The notes under the pieces were generated by a model. It had not been told where the DNA came from. It saw only the letters and a list, made by a program, of their open reading frames with translations, and made no database searches. Positions 43,103-52,130 of a DNA stretch of 64,000 nt are shown piece by piece (position 1 is the first letter of the stretch; the number at the start of each line of letters is the position of its first letter). The translations under genes were made by a program, and so were the position numbers. The DNA comes from CBDESN01 sp965242495. GTDB taxonomy: Bacteria > Pseudomonadota > Alphaproteobacteria > MPNO01. The DNA lies in NCBI GenBank assembly GCA_965242495.1, contig OZ251446.1, positions 372,001-436,000 of the forward strand, given 5' to 3'.

Positions 43103-43412
43103 CTCCGCTGGCGAGTCCGGCGAGCTGCTCGCCGACATGGGCGAGGAGACCGCGGCCCTGCGCGCGTTCGCGCGGCGGGTGCTGGATCGCGACGAGGGCG
43201 AAGAACTGCCCGACGAGCTGATCCAGCAGGGCCTGACGGCGCTCACCCGGCTGTATACGGTCAAGTTCCAGCTCGGCGAGCGCTGGTCGCCCTTCGCCGA
43301 CGACCGGGCGATGCCGGCAACCTCGGTCATGATCATGTCGACGGCGATGCTGCGGGCGGTCAACGTCGAACTGTTCGAGGTCGGCATGTGGCAGGCGTTC
43401 TCCGGCGCCTGA
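43089..43412 (+). CDS. Hypothetical protein, 107 residues
   Basis: A small helical protein (EETAALRAFARRVLDRDEGE, then LIQQGLTALTRLYTVKFQLG). AGGAGG sits 9 bases before its ATG, inside the end of the Rieske gene, so it is very probably translated and coupled. No cysteine or histidine cluster, no signal. I do not recognise a family. Its place between a Rieske protein and an amidohydrolase suggests an accessory subunit, which is inference. Confidence 0.7.
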   Translation: MSSPDSAGESGELLADMGEETAALRAFARRVLDRDEGEELPDELIQQGLTALTRLYTVKFQLGERWSPFADDRAMPATSVMIMSTAMLRAVNVELFEVGMWQAFSGA

Positions 43413-43422
43413 GGAGGAAGCG

Positions 43423-44658
43423 ATGGAGATTCCGACGAGCAGCGACGTCCACAGGATGACGGTCGAGGAGTTCGACACCGCCAAGCTCCTGACCAACGCG
43501 GCGCGGCAGCGCGACGAGCGCAGGCTCCAGGAATTTCCGATCATCGACGTCGACTGCCATCACTACGAGAACGAGTCGCTGGCCGAGATCGTCGAGTTCA
43601 TCGAGGATCCGGTGCTGCGCCATACCGGACGGGTCTATTCCGGCAACCACACCGGCGCGCAGTCGCCGCTGCTCCCCGGCGTCGTCGGCACGCAGGACGT
43701 GTCGGGCCGGGTGATGCGCTACAAGCTCCGCAAGCTGGAGAAGACGCCCGCCGACGGCGCCCATCGCGACGTGCATCTGTCGCTCAGATTCATGGACGCC
43801 ATGGGCGTCGATTACGTCGCCCTGTTCCCGACCCCGATGCTGCTGCTGGGCCTCCACCCGCAGCCCGAGGTCGAGGCCGGCATGTCGCGGGCCTACAACC
43901 GCTGGCTGGTCGAGAAGATCCTGCACGGCGAACCGCGCCTCAAGGCGATGCTGTATCTGCCCTTCAACGACCCCGAAGCGTCCTACCGGATGGTCCGGGA
44001 CTTCGGCGACAAGCCGGGGGTGGTGGGCTTCATGGTCGTCTCGGTGCGTCAGAAGCCGGTCTACGACAACGCCTACATGAAGACCTACGCGCTGCTGGAG
44101 GAGATGGGCCGCCCGCTGGCCTTCCACGCCTCCTACAACTGGAGCGACCCGACGCTCGGCAACACCAACCGATTCCTGGTCACCCACGCGCTCGGCTTCA
44201 CGATCTACAACGCGCTGCACTGCATGAACTGGATCGTCAACGGGCTGCCCGAGCGCTTCCCCGGACTCAAGCTCATCTGGATCGAATCCGGGCTCGCCTG
44301 GATCCCCTGGGTCATGCAGCGGCTCGACAACGACTACCGGATGCGCTCCTCCGAAGCGCCCTCCCTCAAGCGCCTGCCGAGCGAGTACATGCAGGACATG
44401 TTCTATTCGTCGCAGCCGATGGAAACGCCGAACGACCTCGAACTGCTGGAGATGACCTTCAAGGTCATCAAGGCCGAGACCCAGCTGATGTGGTGTTCGG
44501 ACTATCCCCATTGGGACATGGACGTGCCGAGCGTCGTCTACGATCTGCCCTTCCTGTCCGAGAAGGCCAAGCGCAACATTCTCGGCGAGAACGCCCGCAA
44601 ACTGCTGCGCATCGACGTGAGCGACCGCTTCCCCGGCTACCGGCCGATGGCGGCGTAG
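43423..44658 (+). CDS. Amidohydrolase-2 family protein (paralogue of 28210)
   Basis: A 411-residue TIM-barrel protein. IIDVDCHHYENES, FHASYNWSDPT and CSDYPHWDMDV carry the likely metal ligands; LPFLSEKAKRNILGENARKLL is the conserved C-terminal end. It aligns end to end with the protein at 28210-29448, including the N-terminal VEEFDTAKLLTNAARQRDER. GAGGAGGAAGCG precedes the ATG. Third in a five-gene run from the small Rieske protein to the PEP-mutase-family gene. Confidence 0.88.
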   Translation: MEIPTSSDVHRMTVEEFDTAKLLTNAARQRDERRLQEFPIIDVDCHHYENESLAEIVEFIEDPVLRHTGRVYSGNHTGAQSPLLPGVVGTQDVSGRVMRYKLRKLEKTPADGAHRDVHLSLRFMDAMGVDYVALFPTPMLLLGLHPQPEVEAGMSRAYNRWLVEKILHGEPRLKAMLYLPFNDPEASYRMVRDFGDKPGVVGFMVVSVRQKPVYDNAYMKTYALLEEMGRPLAFHASYNWSDPTLGNTNRFLVTHALGFTIYNALHCMNWIVNGLPERFPGLKLIWIESGLAWIPWVMQRLDNDYRMRSSEAPSLKRLPSEYMQDMFYSSQPMETPNDLELLEMTFKVIKAETQLMWCSDYPHWDMDVPSVVYDLPFLSEKAKRNILGENARKLLRIDVSDRFPGYRPMAA

Positions 44659-44679
44659 GGCGGCATGAGGAGGAGCGCG

Positions 44680-46020
44680 ATGCCCATCCCGCAGCGCCGC
44701 GAACGGGCCGCCGCCGACGCCGCGGCCCCGACCCTGACCCTGACCCAAGAGCTGGTCCGCCTCGTCCGGTCCAGGACCGCGTCGCCGGCCGACCGCGAGA
44801 CGATGGCGCTGTTCGTCCTCGACGGCGTCGCCAACGCGGTCGCCGGGCGCAACACCGAACCGGGACGCATCCTGCGCCGCTGGATCGGGGCGCGCCAGGG
44901 CGACGCCGGGCGGCGCGCCTTCCTGATGGGCGGGCTGATGCACGTTCTCGAGGTCGACGACCTGCATCGCGCCTCCGTCACGCACCCGGGCTGCGTGGTC
45001 CTCCCGGCCGCGTTCGGGCTCGCCGGGGAAGCCGGGATCGACGACGGCCCCGCCTTCCTCGACGCGGCGCTGCGGGGCTTCGAAGCCGTGGCCCGCGTCG
45101 GCATGGCTGTCGGCAAGGGCCATTACGAGGTCTGGCACAACACCGCCACTTGCGGGCCGTTCGGCGCTGCGATGGCGGCCGCCGAGCTGCTCGGCCTCGA
45201 CGACCGGCAGGCCGTCCATGCGCTCGGCAATGCGGGAACGCAATCGGCCGGCCTGTGGGAGTTCCTCGCCACCGGGGCCATGAGCAAGCATCTCCATGCC
45301 GGACGGGCGGCCGAGGCCGGGGTGGTGGCGGCGACGCTCGCGGCCGAGGGCTTCACCGGCCCGCCGGCGATCCTCGAAGGCGATCGGGGCCTGTTCGCCG
45401 GCGCCTGCCCCGACCCGGACCCCGGCGCGGTCCTCCGCGATCCCGCCGCGCCCTGGCAGGTCCATGCCGTGTCGATCAAACCCTGGCCGTCTTGCCGCCA
45501 TACCCATCCGGTCATCGACGCGGCCCTCGAACTGCACGGCAGGATCGACCGGGACGAAATCGCCGCCCTCGAAGCCGTGACCTACGGGGCCGCGGTGGAC
45601 GTGTGCGACCGCCCGGCGCCCGCCACCCCCTACGAGGCCAAATTCTCGCTGCAACACTGCGTCGCCGCGGCGGCGGCCTTCGGCGAGATCGGCTTCGAGT
45701 CGTTCGAAGCCCCGGCGCGCGAGGCCGCGGCGGCCCTCCGCGCCAAGGTCCGGGTGCGCGCGGGCGAGCCCTATGCCGGCGCCTATCCCGCCGCCTGGGG
45801 CGGCGAGGTCACCGCGGTCCTCGCCGGCGGCGGGCGCATCGTCGCGGCGCGGCAACACTGCAAGGGCGACCCCGAAGCCGCCCTCGACCGCGGCGAGATG
45901 ATCGCCAAGGCGCGCGACCTCCTCGCGTTCGGCGGCGAGGCCGACCCGGACGCGCTGGTCGAACCGCTGCTGGCGATGGCGGAAGGCGGCAAGGTCCCGC
46001 GCCTCCCGATCGCCGCATGA
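44680..46020 (+). CDS. MmgE/PrpD family protein
   Basis: A 446-residue member of the 2-methylcitrate dehydratase family. DGVANAVAGRNTEPGRILRR, HVLEVDDLHRASVTHPGC and the C-terminal SIKPWPSCRHTHPVIDAALE are the landmarks. I chose the ATG at 44680 because GAGGAGGAG lies just upstream; an ATG at 44665 is also in frame. Its stop overlaps the next start (ATGA). Family members dehydrate or isomerise tricarboxylate-like acids. Confidence 0.88.
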   Translation: MPIPQRRERAAADAAAPTLTLTQELVRLVRSRTASPADRETMALFVLDGVANAVAGRNTEPGRILRRWIGARQGDAGRRAFLMGGLMHVLEVDDLHRASVTHPGCVVLPAAFGLAGEAGIDDGPAFLDAALRGFEAVARVGMAVGKGHYEVWHNTATCGPFGAAMAAAELLGLDDRQAVHALGNAGTQSAGLWEFLATGAMSKHLHAGRAAEAGVVAATLAAEGFTGPPAILEGDRGLFAGACPDPDPGAVLRDPAAPWQVHAVSIKPWPSCRHTHPVIDAALELHGRIDRDEIAALEAVTYGAAVDVCDRPAPATPYEAKFSLQHCVAAAAAFGEIGFESFEAPAREAAAALRAKVRVRAGEPYAGAYPAAWGGEVTAVLAGGGRIVAARQHCKGDPEAALDRGEMIAKARDLLAFGGEADPDALVEPLLAMAEGGKVPRLPIAA

Positions 46021-46874
46021 TCCCGGCGCGTGGGCGCGACGCGATGGCGGCCGGCGGGCAGGAGGCGAAGGCCGAGGCGTTCCGCGCCCTGCACCGGGCC
46101 GGCGACGTGCTGGTCCTCGCCAACACCTCGGACGTGGGCTCCGCCCGGGTGGTCGCCGAGGCCGGGTTTCCCGCCATCGCCACGTCGAGCGCGGGCGTCG
46201 CCTGGCTGCTCGGCTATCCCGACGGCGAGCGCATACCGCGCGCGGAGATGCTGGGGATGGTCCGGCGCATCGCCGCATCGGTGGCGCTTCCGGTCACCGC
46301 CGACATGGAGGGCGGCTACGGACCCGCGCCCGAGGACGTGGCCGAGACGGTGCGGCTCACGATCGAAGCCGGCGCGGTCGGGATCAACCTCGAGGACGGC
46401 GCGCGCGAGGCGGCCCGGCCGCTGCTCGATTTCGATCTCGCGGTCGAGCGCATACGCGCGGGGCGGGAGAGCGCCGACGCCGCCGGCGTCCCGATGGTCC
46501 TCAACGCGCGCACCGACGTCTATCTCCGGGGCGGGGCCGGGGCCGGGGCCCTCGACGAGACTCTCCGGCGCGCCAATGCGTTCCGCGACGCCGGCGCCGA
46601 CTGCCTGTTCGTCCCCGGCGTCCGCGACGCGGAGACCATCGGCGCTCTGGCGCGCGGGATCGCGGGGCCGGTCAACGTACTCGCCGGGGCGACGACGCCG
46701 CCGCTGGCGGAACTCCGCGCCCTGGGCGTGGCGCGGGTGAGCGTCGGCGGGCTGCTGTCGCTCGCCGCCGCGACCCTGCTGCGCCGCGCGGCGCGCGAGC
46801 TCCGGGACGCCGGCACGTTCGGCTTCGCGCGCGACGTCATCCTCCACCCGGAGATGAACGCGCTGCTGTCGTGA
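46017..46874 (+). CDS. Isocitrate lyase/phosphoenolpyruvate mutase family protein
   Basis: A 285-residue TIM-barrel enzyme. LVLANTSDVGSARVVAEAGF, the Mg-binding TADMEGGYG, INLEDG and NARTDVYLRGG are family blocks. It lacks the KKCGH motif of true isocitrate lyases, so a methylisocitrate-lyase-like or oxaloacetate/PEP-mutase-like C-C cleavage is more likely. Coupled to MmgE/PrpD by an ATGA overlap; the pair resembles the PrpD-PrpB logic of dehydration followed by cleavage. Confidence 0.87.
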   Translation: MIPARGRDAMAAGGQEAKAEAFRALHRAGDVLVLANTSDVGSARVVAEAGFPAIATSSAGVAWLLGYPDGERIPRAEMLGMVRRIAASVALPVTADMEGGYGPAPEDVAETVRLTIEAGAVGINLEDGAREAARPLLDFDLAVERIRAGRESADAAGVPMVLNARTDVYLRGGAGAGALDETLRRANAFRDAGADCLFVPGVRDAETIGALARGIAGPVNVLAGATTPPLAELRALGVARVSVGGLLSLAAATLLRRAARELRDAGTFGFARDVILHPEMNALLS

Positions 46875-46891
46875 CCCGCCCCCCCAGGGCC

Positions 46892-46931
46892 GATCGTATC
46901 GGGGTCGATCGTATCGGGGTCAATCGTATCG
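46892..46931. repeat. Tandem 15-bp repeat
   Basis: Two perfect units of GATCGTATCGGGGTC (46892-46906, 46907-46921) and a partial third lie between convergent genes; the array runs into the phosphotransferase stop codon at 46920. Confidence 0.7.
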
Positions 46932-47969
46932 CCCGCGGGCGATCTCGAGGGCGAAGGCCGCGAGCGCCGCCGCCAGCCGGTCGAACGTCGCGTAGCGGGG
47001 CTTGTCGAACACCCCGCTGCGGTATCGTTCGTACAGCTGCCGGATGACGACCGCGAGGCGGAGCGTCGCCAGCACGCGATAGAATCGGAGGTCCGGCGTC
47101 GGACGTCCGGTCCGCCGGGCGTAGCGTTCGACGGCGAAGCTGCGCGGCGGGAAGCCGGGTTCGAGCGACGGCATCTGGCCCAGCGCATGGACTCCCGCCG
47201 GATCGCCCGGTTCGACCCAATAGGCGAGCAGCGTCGCCAGGTCGATCATCGGATCGCCCCGCGTCGACATGTCCCAGTCGAGCACCGCGACGGCCGCGAG
47301 CGACGCCGGATCGACGATCATGTTGTCGAGCTTGAAGTCGTTGTGCAGCAGCGTCGGCGGGTTCTCCGCCGGCAGTTCGCGCCGCAGCCAGTCGAGCGCG
47401 GCGCGCATCGACGCCGGCAGTTCGCCGCCGTAACAGGCGAGCCCGCGTCGTTCCCAGCCGTCGATCTGGCGGCCGAGAAAGCCTTGGGGGCGGCCGAACT
47501 CGCCGAGCGAGACCGCATCCGGATCGACGGCGTGCAGATCGGCGAGGGCGTCGACCGCGACCTCGGCGAGCCTGACGAAGGTCGTCCCGCAGGCCTCGAT
47601 GGCGTCCGGCAACGCGCCGCCGACGACCACGCCGCGCCGGTAGTCCATGACCAGGAACTCGGCCCCCAAGACGCTCTCGTCGCCGCAGAACAGGAACGCC
47701 CGCGGGGCCAGCGGATAGGCGCGCCACAACCGGCTCAGCACCCGGTATTCGCGTTTCATGTCGTTGGCCCCGATCGCGCGCGGGCCGGGCGGCGGCCGGC
47801 GCAGCACCGCCTTGCGGCCGTCGATCTCGATCGGATAGTTGAGGTTGGCGAGGCCGGAGGCGAACCGGCGGGGCGCGGCGTCCCCGCCGAGACGATGGCC
47901 CCGTTCGGCCAGCCAGGCTCCGAGCCGCGCCCAGTCTTCGGCCGTTGGCGAGTCGTCGTCCGAGGGCAT
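46920..47969 (-). CDS. Phosphotransferase family protein (APH/ACAD10-like kinase fold)
   Basis: A 349-residue protein kinase-like protein. RRFASGLANLNYPIEIDGRK is the N-lobe, and LLHNDFKLDNMIVDP with VLDWDMSTRGDPMIDL are the catalytic and metal loops of the aminoglycoside-phosphotransferase superfamily. KAVLRRPPPGPRAIGANDMKREY matches ACAD10-like members, which act on hydroxyacyl metabolites rather than antibiotics. Resistance is therefore not implied. Divergent from the gene at 48122. Confidence 0.87.
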   Translation of the reverse strand: MPSDDDSPTAEDWARLGAWLAERGHRLGGDAAPRRFASGLANLNYPIEIDGRKAVLRRPPPGPRAIGANDMKREYRVLSRLWRAYPLAPRAFLFCGDESVLGAEFLVMDYRRGVVVGGALPDAIEACGTTFVRLAEVAVDALADLHAVDPDAVSLGEFGRPQGFLGRQIDGWERRGLACYGGELPASMRAALDWLRRELPAENPPTLLHNDFKLDNMIVDPASLAAVAVLDWDMSTRGDPMIDLATLLAYWVEPGDPAGVHALGQMPSLEPGFPPRSFAVERYARRTGRPTPDLRFYRVLATLRLAVVIRQLYERYRSGVFDKPRYATFDRLAAALAAFALEIARGRYD

Positions 47970-48121
47970 TGGCGGCTCCCGCGTCCGGCGCCGGACCGGG
48001 CGCAGAATAGTCCCGCTCGCGGGCCGGAGCCATGGCGCGCGGCGGCTCGTCGCGGCATGGCCGGTTTGCGGCCCCTCGCCGCGGCGGCTATCCTCCGCCC
48101 CGCCATCGAGGGAGCGTCGCC

Positions 48122-49054
48122 GTGGAGCCGCTCAAGATCGCGGTCGGAGAGTATGGCCTCACCAGGGCGTTGAAGCGCGCCCCGGCGGAGTCGACCGGCT
48201 TGGCGTTCGAGTGGATCGAGGTCGAGCCGATCACCGCGGCCATGCGCCGCATGGTGCGGGCGCTCGAGTTCGACGTCTGCGAGATGGCCGTCGCCACCTA
48301 TCTCTGCGCCCGGGCGCATGGCAAGCCGATCGTCGGCATCCCCGTGTTCGTGACCAGGAACTTCCATCACCGGGCCGCGGTCCGCCGCGTGGGATCGGGC
48401 GTCGAGACCCCCAGGGACCTGGAGGGGCGCAAGGTCGGCGTGGCGCGCGGCTACACCGTCACCACCGGGCTGTGGGCGAGGGGAATCCTGGCCAGCGAAT
48501 ACGGCGTCGATCTCGGCGCCGTCGCCTGGGCGGCGACCGATGACGAGCACGTGCTCGAATACCGGCCGCCGTCCCACGTCGATTACGGGTTTCGGGGCCG
48601 GTCGGTGGAGGAGTTGCTGCTGGCCGGCGAGATCGACGCGGCCGTGGGCGACGTCCGCAGCCGGTCCGACCGGATCGCGCCGCTCATCCCGGATCCCCAG
48701 GCGGCCGGCGCCGCCTGGTTCCGCAAGACCGGCATCTACCCGCTCAACCACATGGTGGTCGTCAAGGACGACGTGCTCGAACGGCGTCCCGAGGTCGCGG
48801 CGCAGCTGTTCCGCGCCTTCCAGGCGTCGAAGGAGGCCTATCTGGCGCAGCTCCGCGCCGGCGACGGCCTCTCGCCCGAGGACGAGGCCGCGAATGCGCT
48901 GGGCGCCGTCGTCGGCGATCCGTTCCCGTTCGGCGTCGAAGCCAACCGCAAGGCCCTGGAGGCGGTGATCGGCTTCGCCGTCGATCAGGGGATCTCGCCG
49001 TCGGCGGTCGAGGCGGAGGAGCTGTTCGCCGAGGCCGCGCGCGGCCTGGCTTGA
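48122..49054 (+). CDS. Solute-binding-fold protein, 4,5-dihydroxyphthalate decarboxylase-like
   Basis: A 310-residue protein starting with GTG (GAGGGAGCG just upstream) and reading MEPLKIAVGEYGLTRALKRA, with no signal peptide. EFDVCEMAVATYLCARAHGK, DLEGRKVGVARGYTVTTGLW and FPFGVEANRKALEAVIGF are shared with 4,5-dihydroxyphthalate decarboxylase-like proteins, which have a periplasmic-binding-protein fold. It is related to the protein at 58192. Followed after 31 bp by a FAH gene. Either a cytosolic decarboxylase or an unexported binding protein. Confidence 0.8.
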   Translation: MEPLKIAVGEYGLTRALKRAPAESTGLAFEWIEVEPITAAMRRMVRALEFDVCEMAVATYLCARAHGKPIVGIPVFVTRNFHHRAAVRRVGSGVETPRDLEGRKVGVARGYTVTTGLWARGILASEYGVDLGAVAWAATDDEHVLEYRPPSHVDYGFRGRSVEELLLAGEIDAAVGDVRSRSDRIAPLIPDPQAAGAAWFRKTGIYPLNHMVVVKDDVLERRPEVAAQLFRAFQASKEAYLAQLRAGDGLSPEDEAANALGAVVGDPFPFGVEANRKALEAVIGFAVDQGISPSAVEAEELFAEAARGLA

Positions 49055-49085
49055 CCGGGCCGGGCGCGGCGGAAGGGAGAAGCGA

Positions 49086-49943
49086 ATGAAACTCGTCAGT
49101 TTTCGCCATCAGGGCCGCGACGGGTTCGGGGCCGTCCTGGGGGATGGCGTCGTCGACCTGTCCGGCGTCTTTCTGATGGAGACGCGCTTCACCGATCTCC
49201 GCGAGCTGCTCGCGGCCGGGGCCGTCGATCTCGCGCGCGAGACCGCCGAGGGCGCCGAGCCCGATTTCGGGTTGACCGACATGACCTACCGCCTGCCGAT
49301 CCCGCGGCCGACCAAGATTCTCTGCATCGGTCGCAATTACCGCGCCTATCACGAAGTGGTCGAGGACGGCGCGGCGCCGAAATGGCCGTCGGTGTTCGCG
49401 CGCTTCGTCGAATCCTTCGCGCCGCACGGCGAGCCGATCCTCAAGCCGCGCGAGTCGGACCAGCTCGATTACGAAGGCGAACTCGCGGTGGTCATCGGCC
49501 GCCAGGGCCGGCGCATCGCCGAGGCCGACGCGCTGTCCTACGTCGGCGGCTACACCTGCCTCAACGAAGGGTCGGTCCGCGACTGGCAGGACCGGGGCAC
49601 GCAGAACTGCCCCGGCAAGAATTTCTACCGCTCGGGCTCGATCGGGCCGTGGATGGCGACCGCGGACGAGATCCCCGATCCGACCAAGCTTCGCATCGTC
49701 ACGCGGGTCAACGGCGAGACGCGCCAGGACGGCGGCGTCGACAGGATGATCTTCGACATACCGTTCCTGATCTCCCACATCTCCCGCTTCATCCGGCTCA
49801 ACCCCGGCGACGTCATCGCCACCGGCAGCCCGGGCGGTTCGGCGGTCTCGATGGACCCGCCGGCCTGGCTGCGTCCGGGCGACAAGCTGGAGGTGGAGAT
49901 CGCCGGCGTCGGCGCCCTCGACAACCCGATCGAGGCGGAATAG
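49086..49943 (+). CDS. Fumarylacetoacetate hydrolase (FAH) family protein
   Basis: A 285-residue enzyme of the FAH/5-carboxymethyl-2-hydroxymuconate isomerase family. ILCIGRNYRAYHEVVEDG, the metal-binding LDYEGELAVVIGR and NEGSVRDWQ, GPWMATADEIPDP and GDVIATGSPGGS are all conserved. AGGGAGAAGCG precedes the ATG. It hydrolyses or decarboxylates a 2,4-dioxo acid with Mg, a late step of aromatic ring degradation. Confidence 0.92.
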   Translation: MKLVSFRHQGRDGFGAVLGDGVVDLSGVFLMETRFTDLRELLAAGAVDLARETAEGAEPDFGLTDMTYRLPIPRPTKILCIGRNYRAYHEVVEDGAAPKWPSVFARFVESFAPHGEPILKPRESDQLDYEGELAVVIGRQGRRIAEADALSYVGGYTCLNEGSVRDWQDRGTQNCPGKNFYRSGSIGPWMATADEIPDPTKLRIVTRVNGETRQDGGVDRMIFDIPFLISHISRFIRLNPGDVIATGSPGGSAVSMDPPAWLRPGDKLEVEIAGVGALDNPIEAE

Positions 49944-50004
49944 CGCGCGTTTCCGCGGCGGCGGAATCTGCGGACCCGGGGGACCCGGGCCGTCCTTCCC
50001 GCCC

Positions 50005-50020
50005 CGGCGGCGCGCCGCCG
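50005..50020. terminator. GC palindrome between convergent genes
   Basis: CGGCGGCGCGCCGCCG is a perfect 16-bp palindrome followed by CGGTTT. It separates the FAH gene from the convergent TAXI-like gene and may act as a weak bidirectional terminator. Confidence 0.3.
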
Positions 50021-50029
50021 CGGTTTCGA

Positions 50030-50920
50030 CTACTCCAGATAACCCGCCTCGCGACAGGCGCGGAGCGCGCCTGCGTGGAGCGGGGCGCCGCCGAACGCGA
50101 GCGCCGCCGCGCCTTGCGTCCGCAGCGGCTCGAACAGCGCGTCGAGGCCGGCGAACAGCGGGTTGCGCCGGGCCAGCCCGGCGGGATCGCCCGCCACCCC
50201 CTTGACCAGCCGGTAGACCGTCTCCTCGTCCACCCTCTCATGGGTCGCGATGACGTTGACCACGGCGATCTGGTCGACGTCGGCGTCGACGCCCCGCAAC
50301 GCGCCCCTGCGCATGACGGTCGGCCGGTAACAGGCGCTCTCCGCCAGCAACGCTTCGATCTGCCCGTCGGCGTAGGGCAGGACGCGGACGTCGGCGCGCT
50401 CGCTCAACCCGGTCATCACCCGGTTGGGGATCGGGCACTGGAACTGCGCGTCGATCTCGCCCGCCGCCAGGGCGTCCGCCCCGTCGGCGAAGCCGAGATG
50501 GACCGGCGCATAGTCGATCCCCAGCGCGCCGAACATGACCCGGACGTGTTGCGCCATGCCGCCGTCGCGCGGCCCCACGGCGACCCGCTTGCCGGCGAGG
50601 TCGGGAACCGAGGCGATCGGCGAGCCGGCGAGGACGACGAAGAACAGGGGGCCGGCATTGGCCGGGCACGCCATGCGGAGGGCGAGGGCGGTCCGGAACG
50701 GCGCCAAGCCGCGCCGCGCCGGCTCGATCCAGTTGGAGGCCATGAAGCCGAACTCCAGCTCGCCTTGCGCCAGCCGCTCGGCGTTGCCGATGCTCGCCGT
50801 CGCGCTCGGCAGGACGCGAACGCCGGGGAGCGCCCCGCTGCGGTCGAGCATCGCGGCGATGGCCCGGGCCTGGGTGTGAAAAGTGCCGCCTTCCTCGGAA
50901 GCGCCGATTCGGACCGCCAT
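50030..50920 (-). CDS. TAXI-family TRAP/NMT1-like solute-binding protein without signal peptide
   Basis: A 296-residue protein beginning MAVRIGASEEGGTFHTQARA. ATASIGNAERLAQGELEFGF, DLAGKRVAVGPRDGGMAQHV and FRTALALRMACPANAGPLFF are TAXI (TRAP-associated extracytoplasmic) features. The ATG at 50920 has GGAGG eight bases upstream. Earlier starts add a short polar stretch, not a signal peptide, so export is doubtful. No TRAP 4TM-12TM permease is adjacent. It could be a cytosolic ligand-binding protein or enzyme. Confidence 0.8.
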   Translation of the reverse strand: MAVRIGASEEGGTFHTQARAIAAMLDRSGALPGVRVLPSATASIGNAERLAQGELEFGFMASNWIEPARRGLAPFRTALALRMACPANAGPLFFVVLAGSPIASVPDLAGKRVAVGPRDGGMAQHVRVMFGALGIDYAPVHLGFADGADALAAGEIDAQFQCPIPNRVMTGLSERADVRVLPYADGQIEALLAESACYRPTVMRRGALRGVDADVDQIAVVNVIATHERVDEETVYRLVKGVAGDPAGLARRNPLFAGLDALFEPLRTQGAAALAFGGAPLHAGALRACREAGYLE

Positions 50921-51095
50921 GACTTCCGCCTCCGTTCCCGCCGTTCCCATCGCCGCGGCGATGCGGCGCATAATGCCGCCGCCCCGCGCCGGGAGGAACG
51001 GCCGGTTCGCCGCGCCGCGCGCGCTGGCCGTCCGCCGCCGGCGCGGGTAAAACCCGGATGGCGCGGCGCGGCCGCGGAAGGGAGAGGCGAGGGGA

Positions 51096-51815
51096 ATGGG
51101 CGAGAGAGACGTCGTCGCCAGGCTCGACGAGGCGGTCCACGATTTCGTCATGCGGACCCCCATCTTCCACCAGCCGATCACCCTCGGCCGGGCGCGGATG
51201 TTCTGCCTGCAACACCGGCAGAACACGCGCTACCGCAATTCCGTGCTCAAGCTGCGGGTGGCGACCAACTGCCCGGACTGGGACGTGAAGCTCGGCGTGA
51301 TCGAGGCCGTGACCGAGGAGATCGTCGCCGACCATGAGTTCGGCGACGGACGCCCGCACTGGAAAATCGTCGAAGATCTCGGGATCGATCTCGGTCTGAC
51401 GCGCGACGACGTCCGCAACGCGAAGCTCCTGCCCAGCACGCAGCTGTCCTGGCTCGCCTGGGAGGCGCTGATGTCCAACCGCCATTGGCTGGAAGGGTTG
51501 ATCGCCAACACCTGCGCCGAGCGAACCAACGTGCCGGGTTATGGCGAGGGCGCGTTCCGCGACAAGGGATGGTTCGGAGTCGAAGGCCCGAAATGGCGCG
51601 ATGCGTTCGGCCTCGACGAAGACCGGCTGCTCTTCTTCCGAATGCATTCCGAAGCCGACGTGAAGCATTCCGACCTGGGCTGGAACACGATCGCCGCGTA
51701 TGCGGCCGAACTCGGCATGGAGGATGCGGTGGTCGAGGCCTGCCGCGTGAACCTCATCGTGTGGGAGAACTACTGGAACGGCATCGTCGCCGCCGGCGAC
51801 GCGCTGGAAACCTGA
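51096..51815 (+). CDS. Haem-oxygenase-like iron-containing (PqqC/TenA-fold) protein
   Basis: A 239-residue all-helical protein. Candidate iron ligands are the Glu/His in TEEIVADHEFGDG near residues 70-80, Glu in ANTCAERTNVPG near 140 and the His/Asp/His set in FFRMHSEADVKHSDLGW near 185. This pattern fits the haem-oxygenase-like di-iron oxidases. GAGAGGCGAGGGGA precedes the ATG. It stands alone between the TAXI-like gene and the autotransporter. The substrate is unknown. Confidence 0.78.
   Translation: MGERDVVARLDEAVHDFVMRTPIFHQPITLGRARMFCLQHRQNTRYRNSVLKLRVATNCPDWDVKLGVIEAVTEEIVADHEFGDGRPHWKIVEDLGIDLGLTRDDVRNAKLLPSTQLSWLAWEALMSNRHWLEGLIANTCAERTNVPGYGEGAFRDKGWFGVEGPKWRDAFGLDEDRLLFFRMHSEADVKHSDLGWNTIAAYAAELGMEDAVVEACRVNLIVWENYWNGIVAAGDALET

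Positions 51816-52126
<311 letters not shown>

Positions 52127-52130
<4 letters not shown>

Noticed and set aside
46920..47969. Aminoglycoside resistance kinase
   Set aside because: The sequence matches ACAD10-like phosphotransferases, and the context is carboxylate catabolism.
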